From Psychrobacillus psychrodurans (GTDB lineage Bacteria > Bacillota > Bacilli > Bacillales_A > Planococcaceae), in NCBI RefSeq assembly GCF_027563345.1, contig NZ_JAMKBK010000003.1: a DNA stretch of 64,000 nt; one strand, given 5' to 3'. Below the pieces are notes generated by a model. The model did not search any database and was not told the origin of the DNA. It saw nothing but the letters and a program-made list of their open reading frames with translations. The position numbers were made by a program, and so were the translations under genes. Of this stretch, positions 53,366 through 61,517 are shown piece after piece (position 1 is the first letter of the stretch; each line of letters begins with the position of its first letter).

Positions 53366-53454
53366 GCGCTTGACAAAAGTAGAAGAAATCATCTCTTATT
53401 AGTCGATTTTCGACAGAGGGTGGTCATTTAAAGTATGGGAACATATTCTTTTTT

Positions 53455-53514
53455 TTAATCAAAAAATAGGCATCTCGCAAAAGTTTTTAAAAACCTCAGC
53501 GAGATGCCTATTTT
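53455..53514 (-). terminator. Strong terminator between the satellite and spoIIA
   Basis: Perfect 16-bp arms (AAAATAGGCATCTCGC and complement) with a 20-nt loop; on the minus strand TTTTTTGATT follows. It would stop transcripts coming through the satellite before the spoIIA promoter. Confidence 0.88.
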
Positions 53515-53547
53515 GAATGTTTTAAACTGAAAAAAAACCCCTGTTTC

Positions 53548-54809
53548 GCAAGTAAATGTCACCCTAATGCAAGTAAGTAGGCATGGAGACCAAGTAAACG
53601 AAATAATTGTATCTTCACTTAGTTGTTTCTTTGGAAAAATAATCCACTTCGCAAATAATTGTCCCTCATGAGCAAGTAAAACTACTGCAGCCGCAAGTAA
53701 ATAGTATGCGAGAGCAAGTAAATGAAATAATTGTATATCTCCACTTTGTTGAGACATTGGAAAAATAATCAACTTCGCAAGTAATTGTCCCTCTTGAGCA
53801 AGTAAAACTACTACACCCGCAAGTAAACAGCCAAGGAGAACAAGTATTCAAAACGGAACGCAAGTAAATAGCATGCAAAAGCAAGTAAATGAAATAATTG
53901 TATATCTCCACTTTGTTGAGACATTGGAAATATAATCCACTTCGCAAGTAATTGTCCCTCATGAGCAAGTAAAACTACTACACCCGCAAGTAAACAGCCA
54001 ATGAGAACAAGTATTCAAAACGGAACGCAAGTAAATAGCATGCAAAAGCAAGTAATTGAAATAATTGTATACCTTCACTTAGTTGATTCTTTGGAAAAAT
54101 AATCCACTTCGCAAGTAATTGTCCCTCATGAGCAAGTAAAACTACTGCACCCGCAAGTAAACAGCCACGAAGAGCAAGTATTCAAAACGGGACGCAAGTA
54201 AATAGCATGCGAGAGCAAGTAAATGAAATAATTGTATATCTTCACTTAGTTGATTCTTTGGAAAAATAATCCACTTCCCTCATGAGCAATTAAAACTACT
54301 GCACCCGCAAGTAAATAGCCAAGGAGAGCAAGTATTCAAAACGGAACGCAAGTAAATGAAATAATTGTATCTCTACTTTGTTGAGACATAGGAAAAATAA
54401 TCCACTTCGCAAGTAATTGTCCCTCATGAGCAAGTAAAACTACTGAACCCGCAAGTAAACAGCCACAGAGAGCAAGTATTTAAAACGGGACGCAAGTAAA
54501 TAATGCGAGTGCAAGTAAATGAAATAATTGTATCTCCACTTTGTTGAGACATTGGAAAAATAATCCACTTCGCAAGTTATTGTCCCTCTTGAGCAAGTAA
54601 AACTACTGCACCCGCAAGTAAACAGCCACGAAGAGCAAGTATTTAAAACGGGACGCAAGTAAATAGCATGCGAGAGCAAGTAAACGAAATAATTGTATAC
54701 CTTCACTTAGTTGATTCTTTGGAAAAATAGTCCACTTCGCAAGTAATTGTCCCTCTTGAGCAAGTAAAACTACTGCAGCCGCAAGTAAATAGCACACGAG
54801 AGCAAGTAA
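53548..54809. repeat. 1.26-kb satellite of GCAAGTAA at 21-bp pitch within a ~167-bp unit
   Basis: About forty copies of GCAAGTAA (or close variants). A typical unit has motifs 21, 21, 21, 20 and 21 bp apart, then a 63-bp linker without recognisable motif that still keeps the 21-bp phase. The anchor ATCCACTTC(GC) recurs at about 53642, 53934, 54102, 54269, 54400, 54563 and with variants at 53767 and 54730: steps near 167 bp, with two shorter units (about 125-131 bp). Spacers differ within a unit but are conserved between units. Reverse complement of the 34404 array motif. Confidence 0.95.
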
Positions 54810-54903
54810 ACGAAATAATTGTATATCTCGTTGGATCCTTCAAATTTTAAAAAAGTGATCTAGTTAACTTATCTTTGTATTATTTATTTTTACACTTCTA
54901 CAA

Positions 54904-54948
54904 AATAAAAAGTTGGTAAGCTAAATCCAATTAGCTAACCAACTTTTT
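54904..54948 (-). terminator. Terminator of pdp
   Basis: Minus-strand arms AAAAAGTTGGT/ACCAACTTTTT with inner TAGCT/AGCTA pairing, followed by ATTTTG, 23 bp past the pdp stop. Confidence 0.88.
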
Positions 54949-54970
54949 CTTTATATTGTATAGAATTATT

Positions 54971-56260
54971 TTACATTATTTTCAAGATAGAATTATTTTT
55001 GATTGGTTCATCTTCAATAATTTTATAAGCTTCTTCAATCAATTTAATTGATTCCGCTACATCATCTTTGTTTGAATATAGAATAGCTAATGTATCACCT
55101 TTTTGAACTTCTTGACCTGTTAATGATACCAGTTTAACTCCTGCATCAAAATCAAGGGTGTCCGCTTTTGTTAAACGACCTGCACCTACTAATAGAGAAG
55201 CCATACCAATCAATTCAGCATCAATTAAATTGATATAACCATCTTTTACAGCTTTTACTTCAATCGTATGCTTAGTGTCTTTCGGATTAATATCAGAAGC
55301 ATCTCCGCCTTGAGCAGTTATAAACTCTTTGAATTTTTCCAATGCAGCACCATTTGTAAGTGTTTCTACTACTTGGTTTTGTGCTTCATCTTCACTTACT
55401 CCAGTAGCTAATTGATACATTTTTGAAGATATAGCTATTGTAACTTCTAATAAGCCTTGCTCACTATCTTTATAGTTTCTAAGGAAATCATGTGCTTCTG
55501 CAACTTCTAATTTATTACCAATGTTATGACCTAAAGGTTGGTTCATATCAGTAATAACAACTGATACCTTTCTACCTAAACTTTCACCAATGCTAATCAT
55601 AGTAGAAGCCAATTCTGTAGCATGATTTAAATCCTTCATGAAAGCACCTTTACCACATTTTACATCTAGTACAATGCCGTCTGCACCACTAGCAATTTTC
55701 TTACTCATAATTGAAGAAGCAATTAACGGGATTGAGTCCACAGTACCTGTTACATCTCTTAAGGCATATAATTTTTTATCAGCTGGAGTTAAATTACCAG
55801 ATTGACCAACTATCGCAATTTTATGTTCATTTACTTGCTTTATGAATTGATCAGAAGTTAATTCAACATTAAAACCTTCTATAGATTCTAATTTGTCTAC
55901 AGTACCACCTGTGATACCTAATCCTCTTCCACTCATTTTTGCAATGGGAATGTTTAATGATGCTAAAATCGGTGCAACAAGAAGACTAATTTTGTCTCCT
56001 ATTCCACCTGTTGAGTGCTTATCAACTTTGAATCCTTCAATAGAAGATAAGTCAATAACATCACCTGATTCAACTATAGATTTTGTTAACCATGATGTTT
56101 CATCTTTATTCATTCCATTTATTAAGATTGCCATCAACATGGAACTCATTTGATAGTCTGGAATTTCATCATTTGTATACTTATTAATCATATATTGTAT
56201 TTCTTCTTCGGTTAATGAATTGTTTCTTTTTTTCTTATCGATTAAATTAAGCATATTCAT
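54971..56260 (-). CDS. pdp: Pyrimidine-nucleoside phosphorylase
   Basis: Phosphorolysis of uridine, thymidine and deoxyuridine to base and (deoxy)ribose-1-phosphate. 429 residues; the thymidine-phosphorylase-family signature is DKHSTGGIGDKISLLVAPILA, with SGRGLGITGGTVDKLESI and DVKCGKGAFMKDL (phosphate/substrate contacts). ATG nine bases after GGAGA. It follows deoB, which handles its sugar-phosphate product. Family members usually have similar length. Confidence 0.94.
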   Translation of the reverse strand: MNMLNLIDKKKRNNSLTEEEIQYMINKYTNDEIPDYQMSSMLMAILINGMNKDETSWLTKSIVESGDVIDLSSIEGFKVDKHSTGGIGDKISLLVAPILASLNIPIAKMSGRGLGITGGTVDKLESIEGFNVELTSDQFIKQVNEHKIAIVGQSGNLTPADKKLYALRDVTGTVDSIPLIASSIMSKKIASGADGIVLDVKCGKGAFMKDLNHATELASTMISIGESLGRKVSVVITDMNQPLGHNIGNKLEVAEAHDFLRNYKDSEQGLLEVTIAISSKMYQLATGVSEDEAQNQVVETLTNGAALEKFKEFITAQGGDASDINPKDTKHTIEVKAVKDGYINLIDAELIGMASLLVGAGRLTKADTLDFDAGVKLVSLTGQEVQKGDTLAILYSNKDDVAESIKLIEEAYKIIEDEPIKNNSILKIM

Positions 56261-56357
56261 ATTAAATAATCTCCTTACACATCTCTTTTATTTTTACAGG
56301 CGTCCACCTGGAGTGGAATTTTACTATCCTTATGAAATTAATTCATATAAATATGGA

Positions 56358-57536
56358 TTATTTTAATAGAGAAAGAAAACTCTCTCCGAATTCTGTAGTC
56401 GATACACCAAAGTTTTCACTAATCGTTGCTCCAATGTCGGCAAATGTATTACGTAGTGGTAACTCTGTTATTTCCTTAAATTTTGGTGAGTATACAATTA
56501 ACGGAACATATTCTCGCGTATGATCTGTTCCTGGCATAGTTGGATCATTTCCATGGTCTGCCGTAATTATCAACAAATCTTCCTCTGTTAACTTTGGAAA
56601 TACTTCTTTTAAACGTACGTCGAATTCTTCTAGAGCTTTACCATAGCCTAATGGATCGCGGCGATGACCAAATAATGCATCAAAATCAACTAGATTTAAG
56701 AAACTGATTCCTTTAAAGTCTTTATCCAGTGTAGCGATGAATTTATCCATCCCATCCATATTATCTGTTGTTCTTTCCGTAGAAGTGATGCCTTCACCAT
56801 TATAAATATCGTTAATTTTACCAATTGCGATTACATCTAGTCCCGCGTCACTCAGTTCGTTCATCGCTGTACGACCAAAAGGTTTTAACGCGTAATCATG
56901 GCGATTTGATGTACGAACAAATTTACCCGGTCCTCCGATAAAAGGACGAGCAATTATACGACCTACTAAAAATTCCTCCGACAAAGTTAATTCACGTGCA
57001 ATTTCACAAATACTATACAATTCTTCTAATGGAATTATTTCTTCATGTGCTGCGATCTGTAGCACAGGGTCAGCAGATGTGTATACAATTATGGCACCAG
57101 TTTTCATATGCTCTTCGCCAAGCTCATCTAAAATTTCTGTTCCACTTGCCGGTTTGTTTCCAATTACTTTACGACCAGTTTTCTCCTCTAATTGGGAGAT
57201 TAACTCCTGAGGAAATCCGTCTGGATATACTTTAAACGGTTTATCAATATTAAGACCCATGATTTCCCAATGACCAGTCATTGTATCCTTACCAACAGAG
57301 GCCTCCTGCATTTTACCAAAATAAGCGGTAGGCTGAGCCTGTCTAGCAATCCCTTGAATATCATCAATGTTACCAAGTCCAAGTTGCTCCATCTGAGGCA
57401 TATGAAGTCCGTTCATTTTTTCTGCAATATGCCCAATTGTATGTGATCCTACGTCACCAAATACGTCGGCATCTGGTGCTTCTCCAATACCTACAGAATC
57501 CATTACAATAACATGTATGCGCTTAAATTTATTCAT
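56358..57536 (-). CDS. deoB: Phosphopentomutase
   Basis: Interconverts (deoxy)ribose-1- and 5-phosphate. 392 residues of the alkaline-phosphatase superfamily: metal sites in MDSVGIGEAPDA, the phosphorylated threonine in GKDTMTGHWE, DFDALFGHRRDP and TADHGNDPTMPGTDH. ATG with AGGAGG. Upstream of pdp in a nucleoside salvage unit; in B. subtilis (drm) the next gene is pupG instead. Confidence 0.96.
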   Translation of the reverse strand: MNKFKRIHVIVMDSVGIGEAPDADVFGDVGSHTIGHIAEKMNGLHMPQMEQLGLGNIDDIQGIARQAQPTAYFGKMQEASVGKDTMTGHWEIMGLNIDKPFKVYPDGFPQELISQLEEKTGRKVIGNKPASGTEILDELGEEHMKTGAIIVYTSADPVLQIAAHEEIIPLEELYSICEIARELTLSEEFLVGRIIARPFIGGPGKFVRTSNRHDYALKPFGRTAMNELSDAGLDVIAIGKINDIYNGEGITSTERTTDNMDGMDKFIATLDKDFKGISFLNLVDFDALFGHRRDPLGYGKALEEFDVRLKEVFPKLTEEDLLIITADHGNDPTMPGTDHTREYVPLIVYSPKFKEITELPLRNTFADIGATISENFGVSTTEFGESFLSLLK

Positions 57537-57608
57537 TTTATAACCTCCTACTATTTTCTTCTAGTTTACCAAAAAAAAACAAAATGTACAGGTCAGACCT
57601 CTGACAAT

Positions 57609-58508
57609 TTATGCTCTAGGATGGAATTGTTTATAAACATCCTTTAAACGACTTTTGCTAACATGGGTATAAATTTGAGTCGTAGAAATATCGGCATGTC
57701 CTAGCATCTCCTGAACAGCACGTAAATCCGCTCCATTTTCGATTAAATGTGTTGCGAATGAATGGCGAAGTACATGAGGTGTAATTTCTTTTGAAATCCC
57801 TGCTGTAGTAGCATGATTATTTAATAACTTCCAAATTCCCTGTCTAGTTAGACGTTTTCCACGTTGATTAATAAAAATTGCTTCCGTTTTTTCGGACTTC
57901 AATAATTCTGGTCTTGCATTCTCTATATAAGTTACACATGCTCTAATGGCAGAACCACCTAAAGGTACAATTCGTTCTTTGCCACCTTTTCCAAATACAC
58001 GAACAAATCCCATGGATAAATGAATATCTTCCAGATTTAAGTTCAAACACTCACTAATCCTCATTCCACTAGCATACAAGAGTTCAAACATTGCTAAATC
58101 TCTTTGGCCCTGTGGTTTGGACTGATCAATACTATTTAATAGATTATTCAATTCCTCCACTGACAGATATGTAGGCAGTTTTTGTTCCAGTTGGGGCAAA
58201 TCTAAATGGACAGAGGGATCTGTGTTCGCCACTTTCTCTCTTAATAAAAATTGATGAAAGGAACGTATAGAAGAAATATGCCTAGAAATGGTTCGAGCAG
58301 ATTTTCCATTTTCTTTTAAACTTCGCAGATACAAAACAATATGCGTGCGTTCTATCTCATTTAGACTTTGTAGTTGTTGTACTTCAAATATATGATGTAA
58401 ATAATCGGTTAAATCTTTTTTATAGGAGGTCAATGTATTACTCGCTAACTGGCGTTCAATCTGCAGGAAGTGCATATAATCCTCTAAATGTAGTATTCCA
58501 TTATTCAT
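57609..58508 (-). CDS. xerD: Site-specific tyrosine recombinase XerD
   Basis: Resolves chromosome dimers at dif with a XerC partner. 299 residues: N-terminal SAM-like DNA-binding domain, then the catalytic set R (YASGMRISECL), HxxR (HVLRHSFATHL), H (MLGHADIS) and nucleophile Y (TQIYTHVS). The ATG at 58506-58508 has AAAGGAG eight bases upstream; a GTG three codons earlier overlaps that site. Fur and deoB flank it as in B. subtilis. Confidence 0.95.
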   Translation of the reverse strand: MNNGILHLEDYMHFLQIERQLASNTLTSYKKDLTDYLHHIFEVQQLQSLNEIERTHIVLYLRSLKENGKSARTISRHISSIRSFHQFLLREKVANTDPSVHLDLPQLEQKLPTYLSVEELNNLLNSIDQSKPQGQRDLAMFELLYASGMRISECLNLNLEDIHLSMGFVRVFGKGGKERIVPLGGSAIRACVTYIENARPELLKSEKTEAIFINQRGKRLTRQGIWKLLNNHATTAGISKEITPHVLRHSFATHLIENGADLRAVQEMLGHADISTTQIYTHVSKSRLKDVYKQFHPRA

Positions 58509-58703
58509 GTTATTCACTCCTTTTGATAAGACAATCTAGGCAAATTTCGTAATGAAGTGTTTGAAGTAAAATTGATTTCCATTCTACTAACCTTTCATTC
58601 TTCGAAACTAGCGTAGCAATGTGAAAGCATTTACCGCTCCCACTGGAATCACTAGTTTGTGTGTAATTATATTGAAATAAATTATGTAATTGACTTAATC
58701 ATT

Positions 58704-58733
58704 TAAAAAAAGGATAGCAATAAGCTATCCTTT
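58704..58733 (-). terminator. Terminator of fur
   Basis: Minus-strand arms AAGGATAGC/GCTATCCTT with a 5-nt loop and TTTTTTT, right after the fur stop. Confidence 0.9.
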
Positions 58734-58736
58734 TGT

Positions 58737-59180
58737 TTATTTATCCTCTTGGCAACGGTAGCATATACCGTGAAATGTTAGACGATGGTCTTTTATTCTA
58801 AAGTTCCACTTCTTTTCTACAATAGCTTCTACATCTTCTAACAAATCTTCTTGAATTTCATCTACAGCTCCACATTCAATACATACTAGATGATGATGAA
58901 AATGCGCTGCACCTTCTTGTCTTAAATCATAGCGAGATACGCCATCACCGAATTGAATTTTATCTACCACATTCAATTCGTTTAATAACTCAAGCGTTCT
59001 ATAAACTGTTGCAAGTCCTATATCGGGTGATATTTCTCTAACTAGTAAAAATACATCTTCTGCACTTAAATGATCTTCTTCATTTTCAAGCAAAACTCGG
59101 ACCGTCGCTTCTCGCTGCGGCGTCAGTTTATAGCTCGCACCAGATAATTGTTTTTTTATACGATCAATACGGCTTTCCAT
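58737..59180 (-). CDS. fur: Ferric uptake regulator Fur
   Basis: Iron-responsive repressor of 147 residues: N-terminal winged helix (KLTPQREATVRVLLEN), the metal-binding histidine cluster HFHHHLVCIECG, and a second CxxC in ICYRCQEDK forming the structural zinc site. Position next to xerD matches B. subtilis fur (yqkL). ATG with GGAGG. PerR and Zur are related alternatives; gene order favours Fur. Confidence 0.9.
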   Translation of the reverse strand: MESRIDRIKKQLSGASYKLTPQREATVRVLLENEEDHLSAEDVFLLVREISPDIGLATVYRTLELLNELNVVDKIQFGDGVSRYDLRQEGAAHFHHHLVCIECGAVDEIQEDLLEDVEAIVEKKWNFRIKDHRLTFHGICYRCQEDK

Positions 59181-59203
59181 ATGACGCCTCCTTAACTGAA
59201 TCC

Positions 59204-59233
59204 ATTATACCAATAATTGAATTCTCATTACAA
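59204..59233 (-). promoter_or_regulatory. Candidate SigA promoter of fur
   Basis: Minus strand: TTGTAA (59228-59233), an 18-nt spacer and TATAAT (59204-59209), 24 bp upstream of the fur ATG. The spacer contains the partly symmetric TGAGAATTCAATTA; no clear Fur or PerR box was recognised. Confidence 0.55.
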
Positions 59234-59265
59234 GAGATTCACATAATAATAACTATTAATAAAAA

Positions 59266-59733
59266 CTAATTATTAAATAATATAAATGGTATTAAGATGG
59301 ATTCTATAATTATAACAATTATATAAAAGGATAGCGAAAAAATATTAATACGATTTGCTAAAGCTAATAACAAGACACAATACACTAGCTGAAATGGAAA
59401 CCACCAAAACACATAAGGAAAAGTAGATTCCTGTGTTTGTAGTATATAACTCGAACAATATCCATAGAATGTAATCTTAAATGCACAAATAACTAAAATT
59501 AGCTTTCGTAAAAAAGGATGCTGATAAAACAAAAAAAACACAATGGCAAACATGAGGTGAGGAAAAATCGTTTCTAAAAAAGTAGGCTGTTCTATTAATA
59601 GAACGCGTGCATCCAAGAGATTAATAATCCATTGCTGCTGTTCTGCCGTACTTTTTTCAAATAATACTAAACCTCCGATAAAACTAACAACGAGTACACA
59701 TAATGAGATGAAAATAGTATAAGTCTGGTTCAA
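59266..59733 (-). CDS. Membrane protein at the spoIIM position, unidentified
   Basis: 155 residues with about five predicted helices (residues 5-24, 55-70, 74-90, 105-125, 130-153) and aromatic-rich loops (FPYVFWWFPFQLVYC). In B. subtilis spoIIM lies between nudF and fur; this gene is there but is shorter than SpoIIM (about 215) and I do not see clear SpoIIM motifs. It could be a diverged SpoIIM or an unrelated protein. TTG start nine bases after GGGGGG. Confidence 0.55.
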   Translation of the reverse strand: MNQTYTIFISLCVLVVSFIGGLVLFEKSTAEQQQWIINLLDARVLLIEQPTFLETIFPHLMFAIVFFLFYQHPFLRKLILVICAFKITFYGYCSSYILQTQESTFPYVFWWFPFQLVYCVLLLALANRINIFSLSFYIIVIIIESILIPFILFNN

Positions 59734-59783
59734 ATTGGAACACCCCCCTATCTACTTTCATCATATGCTTGTACTATCTTAAA

Positions 59784-60332
59784 TCATGCTTCTTTAAAAT
59801 AATCTTTCAACCAAATATATGCAAAGGCAGTTTTAGCATCATAGATTTGTTGCTTTTTTACCATTTCCTCCATCTCGGAAAGACTCACATGTAGTAATTC
59901 TACAAACTCATCTTCGTCCAAGCCTACTGGTTGCTCCAGCTTTTCAATATTCTCTGCAAAATATAGATGTATAATCTCATCAGCAAACCCTGGTGATGTG
60001 GCAAATGATTGAATGTATTGAAGTTTGTCCGTCGTATAGCCCGTCTCTTCTTCCAATTCACGCAGCGCAGTTATTTCGGGAACTTCATCAATCTCTATTT
60101 TTCCAGCGGGAATTTCAATAATTGATCTTTCTAAAGCTTTTCTATATTGTTCCACTAAAATTATTTTCATATCTTTTGTAACGGCTATGACCGCTACAGC
60201 ACCAGGGTGTTTAACAATCTCTCTATTACTAGTTTTGCCATTTGGTAGTTCTACTTCATCTATCTGAAGAGATATTATTCTTCCTTTATATTTAACCTCA
60301 GATTGAATTGTTTTTTCTTCAAATTTTTTCAT
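59784..60332 (-). CDS. nudF: ADP-ribose pyrophosphatase (Nudix)
   Basis: Hydrolyses ADP-ribose to AMP and ribose-5-phosphate. 182 residues; the Nudix box GKIEIDEVPEITALREL...EEETGY matches Gx5Ex7REUxEExGU, and VEQYRKALERSIIEIPAG precedes it. ATG after GAGAGG. In B. subtilis yqkG/nudF has the same neighbours. Confidence 0.93.
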   Translation of the reverse strand: MKKFEEKTIQSEVKYKGRIISLQIDEVELPNGKTSNREIVKHPGAVAVIAVTKDMKIILVEQYRKALERSIIEIPAGKIEIDEVPEITALRELEEETGYTTDKLQYIQSFATSPGFADEIIHLYFAENIEKLEQPVGLDEDEFVELLHVSLSEMEEMVKKQQIYDAKTAFAYIWLKDYFKEA

Positions 60333-60420
60333 AACGAATCGTCCTCTCGTTTCTAGTGTTTCACTTTAGTTGAATCTATCTATTTGACATTGTACCATGT
60401 AGAAAAGGACGTGATGAAAC

Positions 60421-61323
60421 TTGAAGAAAAGACAATTAGGTAAAAGTGATATATACGTATCTGAAATCGGACTAGGATGCATGTCACTTCCATCAGATCA
60501 AAAAGAAGCGGATAACATTATTCAAGTAGCACTAGAAAATGGTATTAATTATTTTGATACAGCAGATCTTTATAATAAAGGCGAAAATGAAAAGATTGTT
60601 GGTAATGCCCTTAAGAGCAATCGACAAAATGCTATATTAGCTACGAAGGTTGGAAATCGACTCAATAATTCTGGAGACGGTTGGTCATGGGATCCAACTA
60701 AGGAATGGATAACAGATGCAGTTCATGCCTCTTTAAAGCGACTTCAAACGGATTATATAGATGTATATCAGCTACATGGGGGCACGATGGAAGACAATGT
60801 AGACGAGGTTATAGACACAATGGAATCTCTTCAAAAAGAAGGGTTAATTCGTGAATATGGTATATCCTCTATTCGCCCAAATGTCATAGACCGATTTTTA
60901 CGCAAAAGTAATGCCGTCTCTGTTATGATGCAATATAGCCTACTAGACAGAAGACCCGAAGAGTGGTTCTCCTTGCTAGAAGACCATCAAGCTTCACTGT
61001 TCACGCGAGGAACAGTTGCAAAAGGTTTACTTACAGCAGATGGTCTTAATCGTGCAATTAAAACAAAAGAATATCTTAGTTACACGCAGAAAGACCTAGT
61101 TGATACTATCGAAAAATTACAAATATTAGAAGCCCCGATTGCTTCTATTGCACTTCAATTCGTGTTACAAAGAAAAGTGACAGGTTCTCTAATCATTGGA
61201 GCTAGTAATTCGGAACAATTACTTGAATCGATCGAAGCTTATAAACAGCAAGTGCCAGACACCATTCTATTAAAAGCAGCGGAAATAACAACGCAAGAGT
61301 TGTATACGGAACATAGAGTTTAA
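60421..61323 (+). CDS. yqkF: Aldo/keto reductase (YqkF-like)
   Basis: NADPH-dependent oxidoreductase of 300 residues. Catalytic tetrad: D and Y in NYFDTADLYNKGE, K in ILATKVG, H in VYQLHGG; the cofactor segment SLIIGASNSEQLLE is near the C-terminus. The natural substrate is unknown. TTG start after AAAAGGA. Divergent from nudF; in B. subtilis yqkF and nudF (yqkG) are also adjacent. Confidence 0.9.
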   Translation: MKKRQLGKSDIYVSEIGLGCMSLPSDQKEADNIIQVALENGINYFDTADLYNKGENEKIVGNALKSNRQNAILATKVGNRLNNSGDGWSWDPTKEWITDAVHASLKRLQTDYIDVYQLHGGTMEDNVDEVIDTMESLQKEGLIREYGISSIRPNVIDRFLRKSNAVSVMMQYSLLDRRPEEWFSLLEDHQASLFTRGTVAKGLLTADGLNRAIKTKEYLSYTQKDLVDTIEKLQILEAPIASIALQFVLQRKVTGSLIIGASNSEQLLESIEAYKQQVPDTILLKAAEITTQELYTEHRV

Positions 61324-61474
61324 AGGAACCTTCATAATTAGGGAAGTGCTGATACAGGAATAGCGGTTCGAGGGACCATGATAGCTTCCTATGATATGAA
61401 ATTTTTAAGCCATGCTAAACGATGTAATATAGTAAGATATAAAGCCTAATACATCCTACTCTAGTAGTTACACG

Positions 61475-61510
61475 AAAAAACACCCCCTGAATAGTTTTCA
61501 GGTGGTGTTA
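61475..61510 (-). terminator. Terminator of clpE
   Basis: Minus-strand arms AACACCaCCTGA/TCAGGgGGTGTT with TTTTTT, seven bases after the clpE stop. Confidence 0.9.
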
Positions 61511-61517
61511 AACATTT

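Noticed and set aside
53455..54797. Minus-strand open frames across the satellite encoding peptides with a seven-residue period (LLAxxxx and FTCxxxx types)
   Set aside because: A 21-bp repeat is seven codons, and TTACTTGC has no stop in its minus-strand frames, so periodic frames arise automatically. None has a ribosome-binding site, and indels between units (for example 20-bp steps) shift frame.
34404..54809. The motif-spacer arrays as CRISPR arrays
   Set aside because: The repeat is only 8 bases with 13-base spacers, spacers are duplicated between satellite units, and no cas genes are present in the window.
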